A DNA stretch of 64,000 nt from Trinickia symbiotica (GTDB lineage: Bacteria; Pseudomonadota; Gammaproteobacteria; Burkholderiales; Burkholderiaceae), in the NCBI RefSeq assembly GCF_002934455.1, contig NZ_PTIR01000001.1:310001-374000 (forward strand), written 5' to 3'. Position 1 is the stretch's first letter. Every line of letters starts with the position of its first letter. Below the pieces are notes generated by a model. That model was not told the DNA's origin and did not search any database. It saw only the letters and a program-made list of their open reading frames with translations. Positions 8,541 through 16,813 of this stretch are shown piece after piece. A program made the position numbers and the translations under genes.

Positions 8541-9452
8541 ATGATGCCGACCGACCTGCCCGACCTCAAACTGCTACAACTGTTCGACCTGCTCTATGAC
8601 ACGCGCAGCGTCACGCGTGTCGCTGAACAATTGGGTCAGAGTCAGCCGACCGTCAGCATCTGGCTCGGGCGGTTGCGCGAGCATCTGCAGGATCCGCTTT
8701 TCATCCGGACACCCGGCGGTATGGCACCAACGCCGCAGGCCGACGCGTTGATCGGGCCGTGCCGCGCAATTCTCGAATCGCTGAGGCGCTTCCTCGCGTG
8801 GGAAATCGCGTTCGATCCCGCCACGGCGCAGCGGCGCTTTCGTATCTGCATGACGGACGCGAGCCACATCACGCTACTGCCCAGAATGCTCGCGCATGTG
8901 CGTGCTCAGGCGCCAGGCGTCCGGCTCGAGGCGGCGAGAATCGACGGCAACACGGAACGCGCGCTCGAGTCGGGCGAAGCTGACCTCGCGATTGGCTATG
9001 TGCCCTGGCTCAGCGGCGGCATCTATCAGCAGCAGCTTTACCAACAGGACTGGGTGTGCCTGACCAACCGGCATCACCCGCGCGTTCGCTCGCGGCTCGG
9101 CTTGAAGCAGTACCGCTCGGAGGGTCACGTCGCCATCGAATCGGGAACGGGTGCGCAATTGCTCGAACAGGCGCTGGCCCGTGCACGCATCGAGCGTGAC
9201 GTCGTGCTGCAGTTGCCGGGCTTCCTCGGACTCGGGACGATCGTCCAGACCACGGATCTCGTGGCCACGCTGCCTCGTCACATCGGCGAAACGCTCGCGC
9301 GGGGCAACGATCTGGCCGTCCATCCGTGCCCGATTCCCGTGGACGGCTTCGCCGTCCGCCAACACTGGCACGCACGGTATCACCGTGAGGCAGGGAATCG
9401 CTGGCTGCGTGGTGTGGTCTTTCAGCTGTTCGGCGTTTCACCACGAAAGTGA
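8541..9452 (+). CDS. LysR-family transcriptional regulator
   Basis: A 303-residue LysR protein of the NodD/LinR-like type. The winged HTH is in residues ~8-65 (SVTRVAEQLGQSQPTVSIWL) and the effector domain spans ~95-300 (FRICMTDASHITLLPRML...). It is divergent from the CoA-transferase/MaoC/aroQ operon, with a perfect dyad in the 106-base gap, so it is the likely pathway-specific activator. The effector is presumably an operon substrate or intermediate. Confidence 0.93.
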   Translation: MMPTDLPDLKLLQLFDLLYDTRSVTRVAEQLGQSQPTVSIWLGRLREHLQDPLFIRTPGGMAPTPQADALIGPCRAILESLRRFLAWEIAFDPATAQRRFRICMTDASHITLLPRMLAHVRAQAPGVRLEAARIDGNTERALESGEADLAIGYVPWLSGGIYQQQLYQQDWVCLTNRHHPRVRSRLGLKQYRSEGHVAIESGTGAQLLEQALARARIERDVVLQLPGFLGLGTIVQTTDLVATLPRHIGETLARGNDLAVHPCPIPVDGFAVRQHWHARYHREAGNRWLRGVVFQLFGVSPRK

Positions 9453-9561
9453 ATCTACGGGCGCGGCGATCCATTTCACGCTGAATGCGACGGCGCCACC
9501 TCATAACGACATCCCAGCCTCGGCGACCTTGCTCCCGTCCCGGCAGCGAATGGCGCAGGAC

Positions 9562-10084
9562 TCACGCAAGCAGCCGCGCGATGAGGTCGGGTGTCCCTCG
9601 CACGCCGTATTTTCGCAGGAGGCTTGCTCGATGGATGTCGACCGTGCGCGGGCTGATGTTGAGCTCCTTGCCGATCTCCTTGCTCGTCAAGCCATGGACG
9701 AGAAATGCCGCGACGTCGCGCTCGCGCTCCGTCAACGTGCTCGCGACGTCGGGCTGCTTCCCGCTCTCCGATAGGTCGGCAAAGGTCCAGACCGCCAGCT
9801 CGAAAGGCCGCATTGGGTTATAGCCAAAGCCGCAAACGGTGACCCAGAAATGGGTCCCGTCGATGCGCCGCATGATGCGGTTATCGTTGAGCACCGCCCG
9901 ATTTGCGATGAGCGGCGCGAGGCGCTGACCGATCGTCATAAAGTCCTTCTGTTGCGGGTAGAGCTTGGAGAACGAATGACCGATGATGTCGCTACGAGAG
10001 GCCCTGAACAGTTCCAGGGGCAAAGGCCGCGATGACGCGTCGCAGCGTTGCGGTATCGACTTCTCGCGGTGCTTGATTCGGCAT
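9562..10084 (-). pseudogene. PAS-LuxR regulator, probably frameshifted or internally deleted
   Basis: The ORF 9562-10023 encodes a partial PAS domain (FRASRSDIIGHSFSKLYP...WTFADLSE) and a C-terminal LuxR helix-turn-helix (LTERERDVAAFLVHGLTSKE...RTVDIHRASLLRKYGV). It has no ATG start; only a TTG opens it at 10023. A properly spaced GGAGAGG-ATG at 10084 starts another frame, MPNQAPREVDTATLRRVIAA, which stops at 9992. The two frames together look like one gene whose N-terminal PAS region was lost with a frame change. The C-terminal part may still be expressed. Confidence 0.6.
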
Positions 10085-10144
10085 GGTCCTCTCCCTTTCG
10101 CGTGTCGGTTGCCGTCCGATGTCGAAACGAGAGTAGGTCCTCAA

Positions 10145-10181
10145 ATTACTTAGGTCTATACGTGTCGATTACCTAGGTAAT
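10145..10181. promoter_or_regulatory. Paired ATTAC(C/T)TAGGT boxes, one a 14-bp palindrome
   Basis: ATTACTTAGGT at 10145-10155 is followed 23 bases on by ATTACCTAGGTAAT (10168-10181), which is a perfect palindrome. They lie upstream of the PAS-LuxR start, so they are candidate operator sites for that regulator or its original partner. Confidence 0.45.
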
Positions 10182-10192
10182 TGGTGACTGCA

Positions 10193-10315
10193 ATGGGCGG
10201 CTCGCGGTTCACTCACTCGGGCTTTTCACTGGGCGCGAACTCGACCGTGGCCGATCTCGGCCGGCGCATCCTGGCCGGTGCGGCTTACTCGAGGAGCAGG
10301 CTCCTTGCCTATTGA
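10193..10315 (+). other. Unassigned 40-codon ORF, possible gene remnant
   Basis: ATG at 10193 opens 40 codons, MGGSRFTHSGFSLGANSTVA then DLGRRILAGAAYSRSRLLAY, and ends at TGA 10313-10315 over the racemase stop. The residue composition looks protein-like, but no family is recognised and there is no good ribosome-binding site. It may be the tail of a gene lost with the 5' part of the PAS-LuxR gene. Confidence 0.25.
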
Positions 10316-11790
10316 ACGCGATGGAGCGTCGGTTCAGCCCCACGCGTCTTGGCGTAGCCAACGCACTTTCGCGCAAGCACTTCCGTCGGATCGATCAATT
10401 GCACGCGTGTACCGCGGCTGCCGATGAACTCGCCACTAGTAAGCAGGATGGGAAGTTCCGTACACCCGAGGACGATGACGCCGACGCCCTCTTCGATCAG
10501 CCCCTCGACGGCGGCGCGAATATCTTCCTGACACTGCCCCGATTTGAAGCCCGCCTTGACTCCCTGCTTTCCATAGATCGCTTCCATGACCCGCATCTGC
10601 AGCGCCGGCCCCGGTACAACCTGCCGCAATCCCTGGGACGCGAGCGCCTTCCGGTAGACTCCGCTCTCGATCGTGCCCGACGTTGCCAATAAGCCGACAT
10701 CTCGAACATCGGGAAATGCTTCGCGCAGATAGCTGACCGTGACCGTGAGCATATTGACGATAGGTATCCCGAGATAGGGCTGAATTCGCTCGACGAACGC
10801 GTGAGCCGTATTGCAAGGGATCGCAATGAGATCCGCGCCGCCGTCTTCGAGCTTCTTGCACGTCGCATACAAGGAAACGGTCGGGTCCGCTCCTTCGCCG
10901 ATGAGATTCTCGGTTCGATCGGGGATCTGCGGGTTTTGCTCGACGAGCAGCTTGATATGGTCTTGGTCGCGAGACGCAGGCGTATTGCCGACGATCTTGC
11001 CGAGAAAATCGACCGTCGCAGCCGGCCCTACGCCACCCACGACACCGATTTTGAAAACCGGCGACGAAGAATCGAATCGGCCCGACACGACAAACTGCGC
11101 GTAGGCCAAGTTGGAGTCGACAAGCGGTACCTCGGTCAGCCCGAGTTCGTCCGCGACGAGGGCAATCTCAGTCAAGCCGGGAACGATGACTTCCGCGCCC
11201 TGCCCTGCGAGGTCGTCGCAGGCCCTGCGCAACAACTCGACGGGATGGCCGCGAAGATTTCCGCACTTGATACCGCCCGCCCCATACACCGCGTCCGTCA
11301 CAAGATCGATATCGTCGACACGTCGCGGGTGGACTACTTCGAATTGCGGCGCGGCAAAGTACCGCTCGAAGAGCCGCTTCTCCCGCATATAGTCCGATGT
11401 CAGCACACCGATGCGTTTCGCGTCCGGATACTTCTTTTGCACGTGAGCGCGAACGGCCTCGACGATATCCGCGATCGTCAAGCTCGTGTTCGCCTTCAGC
11501 TCGTCGACAAACGTATGACTGAGAAAGCATGGCAGCACGACGGTCGTCACGCCCCGCCGCTCGAAGTCTCGGATCATGTCGAAAACGTAGAGCTTGCGTT
11601 CCGTCGTCGCCATACTGCCCGCCCCTGAACCTCTGAACGGGTGCTGCTCGAATATGACGTCGGCATGCTCCACGTCGGATGACGCCGGCGTAGCTTTGAT
11701 GAGCTTGAAGAACACGTCGGCGCTCGCCAGCGGTCCCAGCCCACCGATCACGCCATACTTGCGCCGGCTTTGCCCAACCACCGAGATCAT
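10309..11790 (-). CDS. Tandem two-domain aspartate/glutamate racemase-family protein
   Basis: A 493-residue protein made of two Asp/Glu racemase (RacX/YgeA-like) domains. Domain 1 covers residues ~10-235 and domain 2 ~246-480. Racemases of this fold use two opposed cysteines. Domain 2 keeps both: Cys326 in IPCNTAH and Cys443 in LGCTEL. Domain 1 keeps Cys88 (LPCFLSH) but has Gly205 where the second cysteine should be (VPGLTE). The family is normally ~230 residues, so this is an in-frame duplication/fusion. The start overlaps the symporter stop by ATGA, so uptake and racemisation of an acidic amino acid are coupled. Confidence 0.88.
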   Translation of the reverse strand: MISVVGQSRRKYGVIGGLGPLASADVFFKLIKATPASSDVEHADVIFEQHPFRGSGAGSMATTERKLYVFDMIRDFERRGVTTVVLPCFLSHTFVDELKANTSLTIADIVEAVRAHVQKKYPDAKRIGVLTSDYMREKRLFERYFAAPQFEVVHPRRVDDIDLVTDAVYGAGGIKCGNLRGHPVELLRRACDDLAGQGAEVIVPGLTEIALVADELGLTEVPLVDSNLAYAQFVVSGRFDSSSPVFKIGVVGGVGPAATVDFLGKIVGNTPASRDQDHIKLLVEQNPQIPDRTENLIGEGADPTVSLYATCKKLEDGGADLIAIPCNTAHAFVERIQPYLGIPIVNMLTVTVSYLREAFPDVRDVGLLATSGTIESGVYRKALASQGLRQVVPGPALQMRVMEAIYGKQGVKAGFKSGQCQEDIRAAVEGLIEEGVGVIVLGCTELPILLTSGEFIGSRGTRVQLIDPTEVLARKCVGYAKTRGAEPTLHRVQ

Positions 11791-13064
11791 CTTACGTCGA
11801 GCTCCGGTTGTGCGAATGACGCTTCAGTCACCTTCGACTGGCGCGCGCCTTCCCATTTGGCGATGACGGCGGTAGCAATGCCGTTGCCAATGACGTTCGT
11901 CATCGTTCGCCCCATATCGAGAATCTGGTCGATCGCGAGGACCATCGCCACGCCGGACGCGGGCAAATGGAACAACGGCGCAACGGCGGCGACCACGACC
12001 ACCGATCCCCTCGGCACGCCCGCCATGCCCTTGCTGCTCAGCATCAGAACCAGCAGCATGAAGATCTGCTCGGTGAGCGGCATTTGGATACCAAAGGCTT
12101 GCGCGATGAAAATCGCCGCGAACGCTTGATACATCATGGAGCCGTCGAGGTTGAAGGCGTAGCCCAATGGAAGCGTGAATCCGACCACCTTCTTGTCCAC
12201 GCCGAACTTTTCCAACTGCTCGGTGAGGCGCGGATAGGCCGCCTCGCTACTCGCCGTCGAGAAAGCGATGAGCGCGGGTTCACGCACCGCCTTGAGCAGG
12301 CTGCCGACACGTCGCCCGAGAAACAGCGAACCCACCCCGATCAGGATCGCCCACAGGATGAGCAATCCGAGGTAAAACGAACCGATCAGCTTTCCATAGG
12401 TATAGAGCACGTCGAGACCGCGCAAGGTGACCGCCGATGCAATCGCCCCGAATACGCCGATCGGTGCAGCGCGCATCACGTAGTTCGTCAATTTCAGCAT
12501 CACCGGCACCATGCCATCGATCGCCTGAATGACGATGCCGACGCGCGCGTCATGCCTCAGCGCGCTGAGCGCGATCCCGAGGAAAACCGAAAACACGAGA
12601 ATCTGCAAGATGTCATTGCGCGCCATCGCATCGAGCAGGCTCGTCGGGAACGCGTGCGTAATGACGTCTTTGGCGTTCAGGGCTGACGTATTGAGACCCG
12701 TGTTCGCCTCGCCGGCACTCGCAGTCAAATGCAGGCCCGTGCCGGGCTCCAGCAAATTGGCCATGACGAGGCCGAGGCAAAGCGAAATCAGAGACGCTGA
12801 GAGAAACCATCCTACCGAGCGAAAACCGATACGGCCCACGTCCTGGCCGCTGTCCATCCCGGCCAAGCCGGAGACGAGCGTCGCGAACACCAGCGGCGCG
12901 ATGATCATCTTGATCAGCCGCAGGAAGATGTCGGTAACGATCGAGAAATAGCCCGCCACTGTCTTGAGCGAAGCCGGGTCCGAAATACTTGCGTGACAGG
13001 CATAGCCGGCAACGACGCCCAGTATCATGCCGACCGCGATCGATAGGGTAAGGCGATTTTTCAT
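11787..13064 (-). CDS. Dicarboxylate/amino acid:cation symporter (DAACS, GltP/DctA-like)
   Basis: A 425-residue inner-membrane symporter with about eight transmembrane helices and two hairpins. The HP1 serine-rich motif is FSTASSEAAYPRL, and the substrate/cation helix shows GYAFNLDGSMMYQAFAAIF in place of the usual NxDG block. These place it in the DAACS family, which carries glutamate, aspartate or C4-dicarboxylates with Na+ or H+. The start at MKNRLTLSIAVGM was chosen over the longer frame because the membrane helix begins there. It forms an operon with the racemase gene; the LysR gene at 13250 is upstream on the same strand. Confidence 0.92.
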   Translation of the reverse strand: MKNRLTLSIAVGMILGVVAGYACHASISDPASLKTVAGYFSIVTDIFLRLIKMIIAPLVFATLVSGLAGMDSGQDVGRIGFRSVGWFLSASLISLCLGLVMANLLEPGTGLHLTASAGEANTGLNTSALNAKDVITHAFPTSLLDAMARNDILQILVFSVFLGIALSALRHDARVGIVIQAIDGMVPVMLKLTNYVMRAAPIGVFGAIASAVTLRGLDVLYTYGKLIGSFYLGLLILWAILIGVGSLFLGRRVGSLLKAVREPALIAFSTASSEAAYPRLTEQLEKFGVDKKVVGFTLPLGYAFNLDGSMMYQAFAAIFIAQAFGIQMPLTEQIFMLLVLMLSSKGMAGVPRGSVVVVAAVAPLFHLPASGVAMVLAIDQILDMGRTMTNVIGNGIATAVIAKWEGARQSKVTEASFAQPELDVR

Positions 13065-13185
13065 ATCTGTCCGTCTCAGGCTGCGCTGAACGGGCAGAAG
13101 GTGCCCGGCATGCGCAAGATAAAGGCTGAGAGCGGCAGGAGGTGATCGCCGCTTTCGACCGTCAGACGGGATGGTACGGAGAGTC

Positions 13186-13216
13186 AAAAAAACGGCGATG
13201 CTTTTACCGCATCGCC
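13186..13216 (-). terminator. Rho-independent terminator of the LysR gene at 13250
   Basis: GGCGATGC (13194-13201) pairs perfectly with GCATCGCC (13209-13216) around a seven-base loop. Read on the minus strand it is followed by seven T (13186-13192). It closes the LysR gene and insulates the symporter/racemase operon from it. Confidence 0.85.
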
Positions 13217-13249
13217 ATATGCGAATCGTGCATAACCTGCGCGAAACGC

Positions 13250-14164
13250 TTACCCGAGCGAAGCCGAGCTCGCGCGCAGATGCTGCCAAAGTGCGTTCAG
13301 GAGATCGTTGCGATTGGAAGAATCGCGATACACGCGTAGCTCGATTTGAAGCTTCCATGTCGCGGTTCCCGCCGCCACCAGATCCCCGGCCGCGAGTTCC
13401 GCGGCAATGGCGCTTTGCGGCAGCCAGGCGACCCCTTCCCCCTCGATGACGAGTTTCTTCAGCACCTCGGCCATATCGGACTCGTAGTGCAACTGCAGCG
13501 CGGGGGGCTCTGCCGCCCGGTCCAGAAGCAACGCGAGGCAACGCCCGAAGTAACTGGTCTCCGTGTATGAAATGAGCGGCAGCGGCTGTTGCTTGGTGCC
13601 CGGGAGGCGAAACGCAGGCGCCGAACGGGAGTTCGGCTTGCTGACGGGCATCAACGTGTCGATCCCGACTGTGACGTGCTCATACCTTTCGGGGTCGAGG
13701 TGAAGCGGAAGCTCGGGGTGGTGATAGGCGAACATCAGTTCGCAGTTTCCATTCACCAGCATCAAGATCGAGTCGTGAACGTTCGTCGGAATGACGCGCG
13801 CCCGCACCTCCCCGAAATGCGTCGAGAGCGCCTTCAGCCAGCCCGGCAGGAAATTCAGCGCGATGGTATGACCTGCCGCGATCTGCAGACTCTTGCCGGC
13901 GATTCGCTGTTCGGTCCGGATGATGGCTCGTGTGTCGTACAGCTTGGCGAGGACATCTTCCGCCGCTTCGCGAAACAGTTGACCCGCCGGCGTCAGGACA
14001 GGCGGAAAACCACTGCGGTCGATGAGCTCCGCGCCGACCCATTGCTCGAGCGACTGGATTCGACGGCTAAAGCCTGACTGAGTGACGTTGCGGAATTCCG
14101 CTGCCCGCGAAAAGCTCTGATATTGAGCTAGCGCGATGAAATCCTCGATCCACTTGATTTCCAT
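13250..14164 (-). CDS. LysR-family transcriptional regulator
   Basis: A 304-residue LysR protein: HTH in residues ~3-60 (QSFSRAAEFRNVTQSGFSRR) and effector-binding domain in ~90-300. It resembles the YfeR/HdfR-like group with a QSGFSRRIQ helix. It lies upstream of the symporter/racemase operon on the same strand with a terminator between, so it may regulate that operon in trans. The effector is unknown. Confidence 0.92.
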   Translation of the reverse strand: MEIKWIEDFIALAQYQSFSRAAEFRNVTQSGFSRRIQSLEQWVGAELIDRSGFPPVLTPAGQLFREAAEDVLAKLYDTRAIIRTEQRIAGKSLQIAAGHTIALNFLPGWLKALSTHFGEVRARVIPTNVHDSILMLVNGNCELMFAYHHPELPLHLDPERYEHVTVGIDTLMPVSKPNSRSAPAFRLPGTKQQPLPLISYTETSYFGRCLALLLDRAAEPPALQLHYESDMAEVLKKLVIEGEGVAWLPQSAIAAELAAGDLVAAGTATWKLQIELRVYRDSSNRNDLLNALWQHLRASSASLG

Positions 14165-14206
14165 GTCTTCCTTTCATATCGGGATGGTGACGCCGAGACT
14201 TCGCGC

Positions 14207-15244
14207 TCACCGCAACCGGGCCGTGGACCCCCGAACGACGAGCTTTGGTGCGGACGTATGCACGACCGTCGCTTCGGTCGCGCGTCCCGCCATGAGCTCG
14301 ACGAGCAGGTTCACCCCTTTCTCCGCCATTTCGGCCGTGGGTATCGCGACGGTCGTCAGGCCAGGGCGAGATTGGCGGGCCGGGATGATATCGGTAATGC
14401 TGACGACCGATAGACCGCCGGGCACCGAGAACCCGAGATCGCTCGCCGCGTTCAACACACCCAAAGCGGGAAGATCGTTGGAAACGAAGATCGCGGTCAG
14501 GTCAGGGCGCGCCGAGAGCAGATCCTTCGCCGCCTCGTAGCCATGCTCGAACGAGTCCTCCGTGAAGCGCTCGTCAGCCGTCGACTGACGAATCTTCGCC
14601 GCTCGCACGACCTCGCGAAACCCGGCGTATCGTCCGCCATGGATGCCATGTTTCGGACTGCCGACAATCGCCCCGATACGTCGATGTCCGTACTCGACGA
14701 GATGCTGAGCCGCGAGCCTGCCCGCGCCTTCCGAATCGAACGTTACGCAAGGTATGCCGGGCGGCTCGTCGGGCCGCTCCCAAACGCTGATGACCACGGG
14801 AATACCCCGCTCCTGGAGCGCGCGCAGCTCATCGATCGGCAGGTCGGCGTTGTTTGCCACGAGGACGCCGTCCGACAGCGATCCTGCGACCTGCTCGAGA
14901 AACCCGGTGCCTCTATCAGGTTCATGATCCGTATTGCAGACGAGCAAATGACGCTCGTGCTTTAGCGCTTGCAAGTTCGCCGCAAGTGCGAATTCCGGAT
15001 AGAAGGGGTTCGTGATGCAGCTCAGCATCAAGGCCAGAGTCGGCGCCTTGCGTTCAACGAGCGCGCGCGCCGTCAGATTGGGCCGATAACCCTGGCGCTC
15101 CGCCGTCTCGAGCACGCGCCGTCGCGTCTCCTCGCTGACACGGCCGCGGCCTCGCAGCACGTTCGAAACCGTCATGACCGAAACGCCCGCTTGCGCCGCC
15201 ACGTCCTTGATGGTCGCGGCAGGGTTGAATAGTTTGCTGCTCAT
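14207..15244 (-). CDS. LacI-family transcriptional regulator
   Basis: A 345-residue LacI/GalR protein. The HTH and hinge are ATIKDVAAQAGVSVMTVSNV followed by LRGRGRVSEETRRRVLETAE; the periplasmic-binding-like sensor domain follows (residues ~65-340). The ATG at 15244 begins the family N-terminus; a GTG three codons earlier is less likely. It is divergent from the sugar ABC/beta-galactosidase operon, and two CG-centred LacI-type palindromes lie in the shared intergenic region. It probably represses that operon until a galactoside is present. Confidence 0.94.
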   Translation of the reverse strand: MSSKLFNPAATIKDVAAQAGVSVMTVSNVLRGRGRVSEETRRRVLETAERQGYRPNLTARALVERKAPTLALMLSCITNPFYPEFALAANLQALKHERHLLVCNTDHEPDRGTGFLEQVAGSLSDGVLVANNADLPIDELRALQERGIPVVISVWERPDEPPGIPCVTFDSEGAGRLAAQHLVEYGHRRIGAIVGSPKHGIHGGRYAGFREVVRAAKIRQSTADERFTEDSFEHGYEAAKDLLSARPDLTAIFVSNDLPALGVLNAASDLGFSVPGGLSVVSITDIIPARQSRPGLTTVAIPTAEMAEKGVNLLVELMAGRATEATVVHTSAPKLVVRGSTARLR

Positions 15245-15336
15245 CCGAAGCACACCCGTCGATGGGAACTACAACATGTCGTTTTTAATGTTATGCGATC
15301 CGCCGCCGACTACGCCGCTTTCCCCTCGCCCTCGAA

Positions 15337-15451
15337 AAGCGCTTGCGCATGTGGCTTGTCGGGCGTAGAGTCTAGCGCAAATGCAAGTAGCGTTGCTCCA
15401 GGTCAGGCCCTCCGGCCTTTTTTTAAACGCCTGTGGTGTAACGTTAAACCA
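15337..15451. promoter_or_regulatory. Two candidate LacI-type operators
   Basis: Site 1 is the palindrome AAGCGCTT (15337-15344) inside GAAAAGCGCTTGCG. Site 2 is TGGTGTAACGTTAAACCA (15434-15451), an 18-base CG-centred palindrome with one mismatched pair. Both fit the general LacI/GalR operator shape. Site 2 is 14 bases upstream of the ATG at 15465. Confidence 0.55.
15405..15424 (+). terminator. Intrinsic terminator-like hairpin in the operon leader
   Basis: AGGCC (15405-15409) pairs with GGCCT (15414-15418) over a CTCC loop and is followed by a run of T. It sits between the two LacI operators and upstream of the binding-protein gene. It could be an attenuator or the terminator of a lost upstream gene. 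Confidence 0.5.
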
Positions 15452-15464
15452 AGGAAGCGGAGAC

Positions 15465-15560
15465 ATGGCTGCCATCACACTGAAAGGCGTGACGCAGGCG
15501 TATGGAGCGCCGATGGCCGCGCAGTTCCGAGACTTCAATAAACGACATCCGGAGACATCC
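15465..15560 (+). pseudogene. N-terminal remnant resembling a MalK/UgpC-type ABC ATPase
   Basis: A good ribosome-binding site (aggaagcggagac) precedes ATG 15465, giving MAAITLKGVTQAYGAP. This looks like the first 14 residues of a MalK/UgpC/MsmX-type sugar ABC ATPase (MAxIxLKGVxKxYG). The frame then runs in phase into the next gene's MKRLPLL start. No ATPase gene is present in this operon, so a deleted copy is the simplest explanation. Confidence 0.5.
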
Positions 15561-16796
15561 ATGAAACGACTGCCTTTGCTCTCGGCTTTCGGTATCGCCC
15601 TTTCCTTTGCCAGTGCCGCCCATGCGGGCACGCTTCAGCTCAACGTCGCTTTCAAGGGCGGCGAGCAGCGCGCGGTATGGGAGCAACTGATCCAGCAATT
15701 CGAGAAGGCGAACCCCGATGTCACGGCAAAGGTGTCTTTCGTCGAAGAGGAGACGTACAAAGTCCAGCTTCCCAGTTGGCTGACTTCGGTCGCCCCGGAC
15801 GTCATCAACTGGCACGAGGGCGAACGTATGGCGTACTACGCCCGCCGCGGCTTGCTCGAAGACTTGTCGACCGATTGGCAAAGGAACGGATGGAATTCGC
15901 AGTTTGCTTCATTGAAAACGCCTTCCTCTTACCAAGGAAAACAATTTGCGATGCCCACGCAGTATTTTGCGTGGGGTCTTTACTATCGGAAAGACTTGTT
16001 CGAGAAAGCCGGGATCAAGCATGAGCCCGCCACGTGGGACGAATTCCTCGAAGCGTGCCGCAAGCTGAAGGCCGCCGGGATCGCGCCGATCGCGGTGGGC
16101 GGCCGCGATTCCTGGACGCTTGCGGCATGGTTCGACTACCTCGACCTTCGCATCAACGGGTACGCCTTCCACATGCAACTCATGAACGGGGAAATTCCCT
16201 ATACGGATGCGCGCGTGAAGAAGGTCTATGAGGCGTGGAAGACACTGATCGACGACAAGTACTTCATCGACAATCCGCTCTCGTACAGCCTCGATTCGGT
16301 CCAACCGCTCTATATCCAGGGCCAAGCCGCGATGATGCTGATGGGGACCTTCCTGTCGCCTGGCCTGCCAGCGGCGACGAAAGCGCAGACGGGCTTTTTC
16401 CGCTTTCCGACGATCGACACCAAGATTTCGGCGGCAGAGGATGGGTCCGCGGAGTGCCTCAACGTTCCCGCTCGCGCTTCAAACAAACCGGATGCCCGTA
16501 AGTTCCTGGCCTTTATCGGTCGTCCTGACATCGATGGACAGCTTGCAAAAGGCATCGGGACGCTGCCCGCCAACAAACAGGCCCCCATGCCCGAAGATCC
16601 GATCGCGAAAATCGGATTTCAAATTCTCTCGAATACCACGGGCGGCGTCGCGCAATTCTATGACCGCGACATGACGAAGGAAATGGCAGACGAAGGGATG
16701 AAGGGAATGCAGCGATTCATCACCGACCCGGCGAAGCTCGACGAGATTCTGCAGCACCTGGAAGAGACGCGTAAGCGCGTCTACCACCTGTCGTAA
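15561..16796 (+). CDS. Sugar ABC transporter substrate-binding protein
   Basis: A 411-residue periplasmic solute-binding protein of family 1. The N-terminus MKRLPLLSAFGIALSFASAA with HAG is a Sec signal peptide cleaved near residue 23. The mature part opens with the typical NVAFKGGEQRAVWEQLIQQF and includes GLYYRKDLFEKAGI and the PATWDEFLEACRKLKAAGI block. ATG 15561 is preceded by GGAGACATCC and starts the signal peptide, so it is preferred over the in-frame upstream ATGs. It delivers a sugar, probably a galactoside given the downstream GH42, to the permeases at 16814 and 17777. Confidence 0.94.
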   Translation: MKRLPLLSAFGIALSFASAAHAGTLQLNVAFKGGEQRAVWEQLIQQFEKANPDVTAKVSFVEEETYKVQLPSWLTSVAPDVINWHEGERMAYYARRGLLEDLSTDWQRNGWNSQFASLKTPSSYQGKQFAMPTQYFAWGLYYRKDLFEKAGIKHEPATWDEFLEACRKLKAAGIAPIAVGGRDSWTLAAWFDYLDLRINGYAFHMQLMNGEIPYTDARVKKVYEAWKTLIDDKYFIDNPLSYSLDSVQPLYIQGQAAMMLMGTFLSPGLPAATKAQTGFFRFPTIDTKISAAEDGSAECLNVPARASNKPDARKFLAFIGRPDIDGQLAKGIGTLPANKQAPMPEDPIAKIGFQILSNTTGGVAQFYDRDMTKEMADEGMKGMQRFITDPAKLDEILQHLEETRKRVYHLS

Positions 16797-16813
16797 CCGC
16801 ATGAGGCTCGGCC

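Noticed and set aside
15083-15090. GCCGATAA inside the lacI-type gene considered as a sigma-28 -10
   Set aside because: No TAAA at the required distance and it lies within coding sequence.
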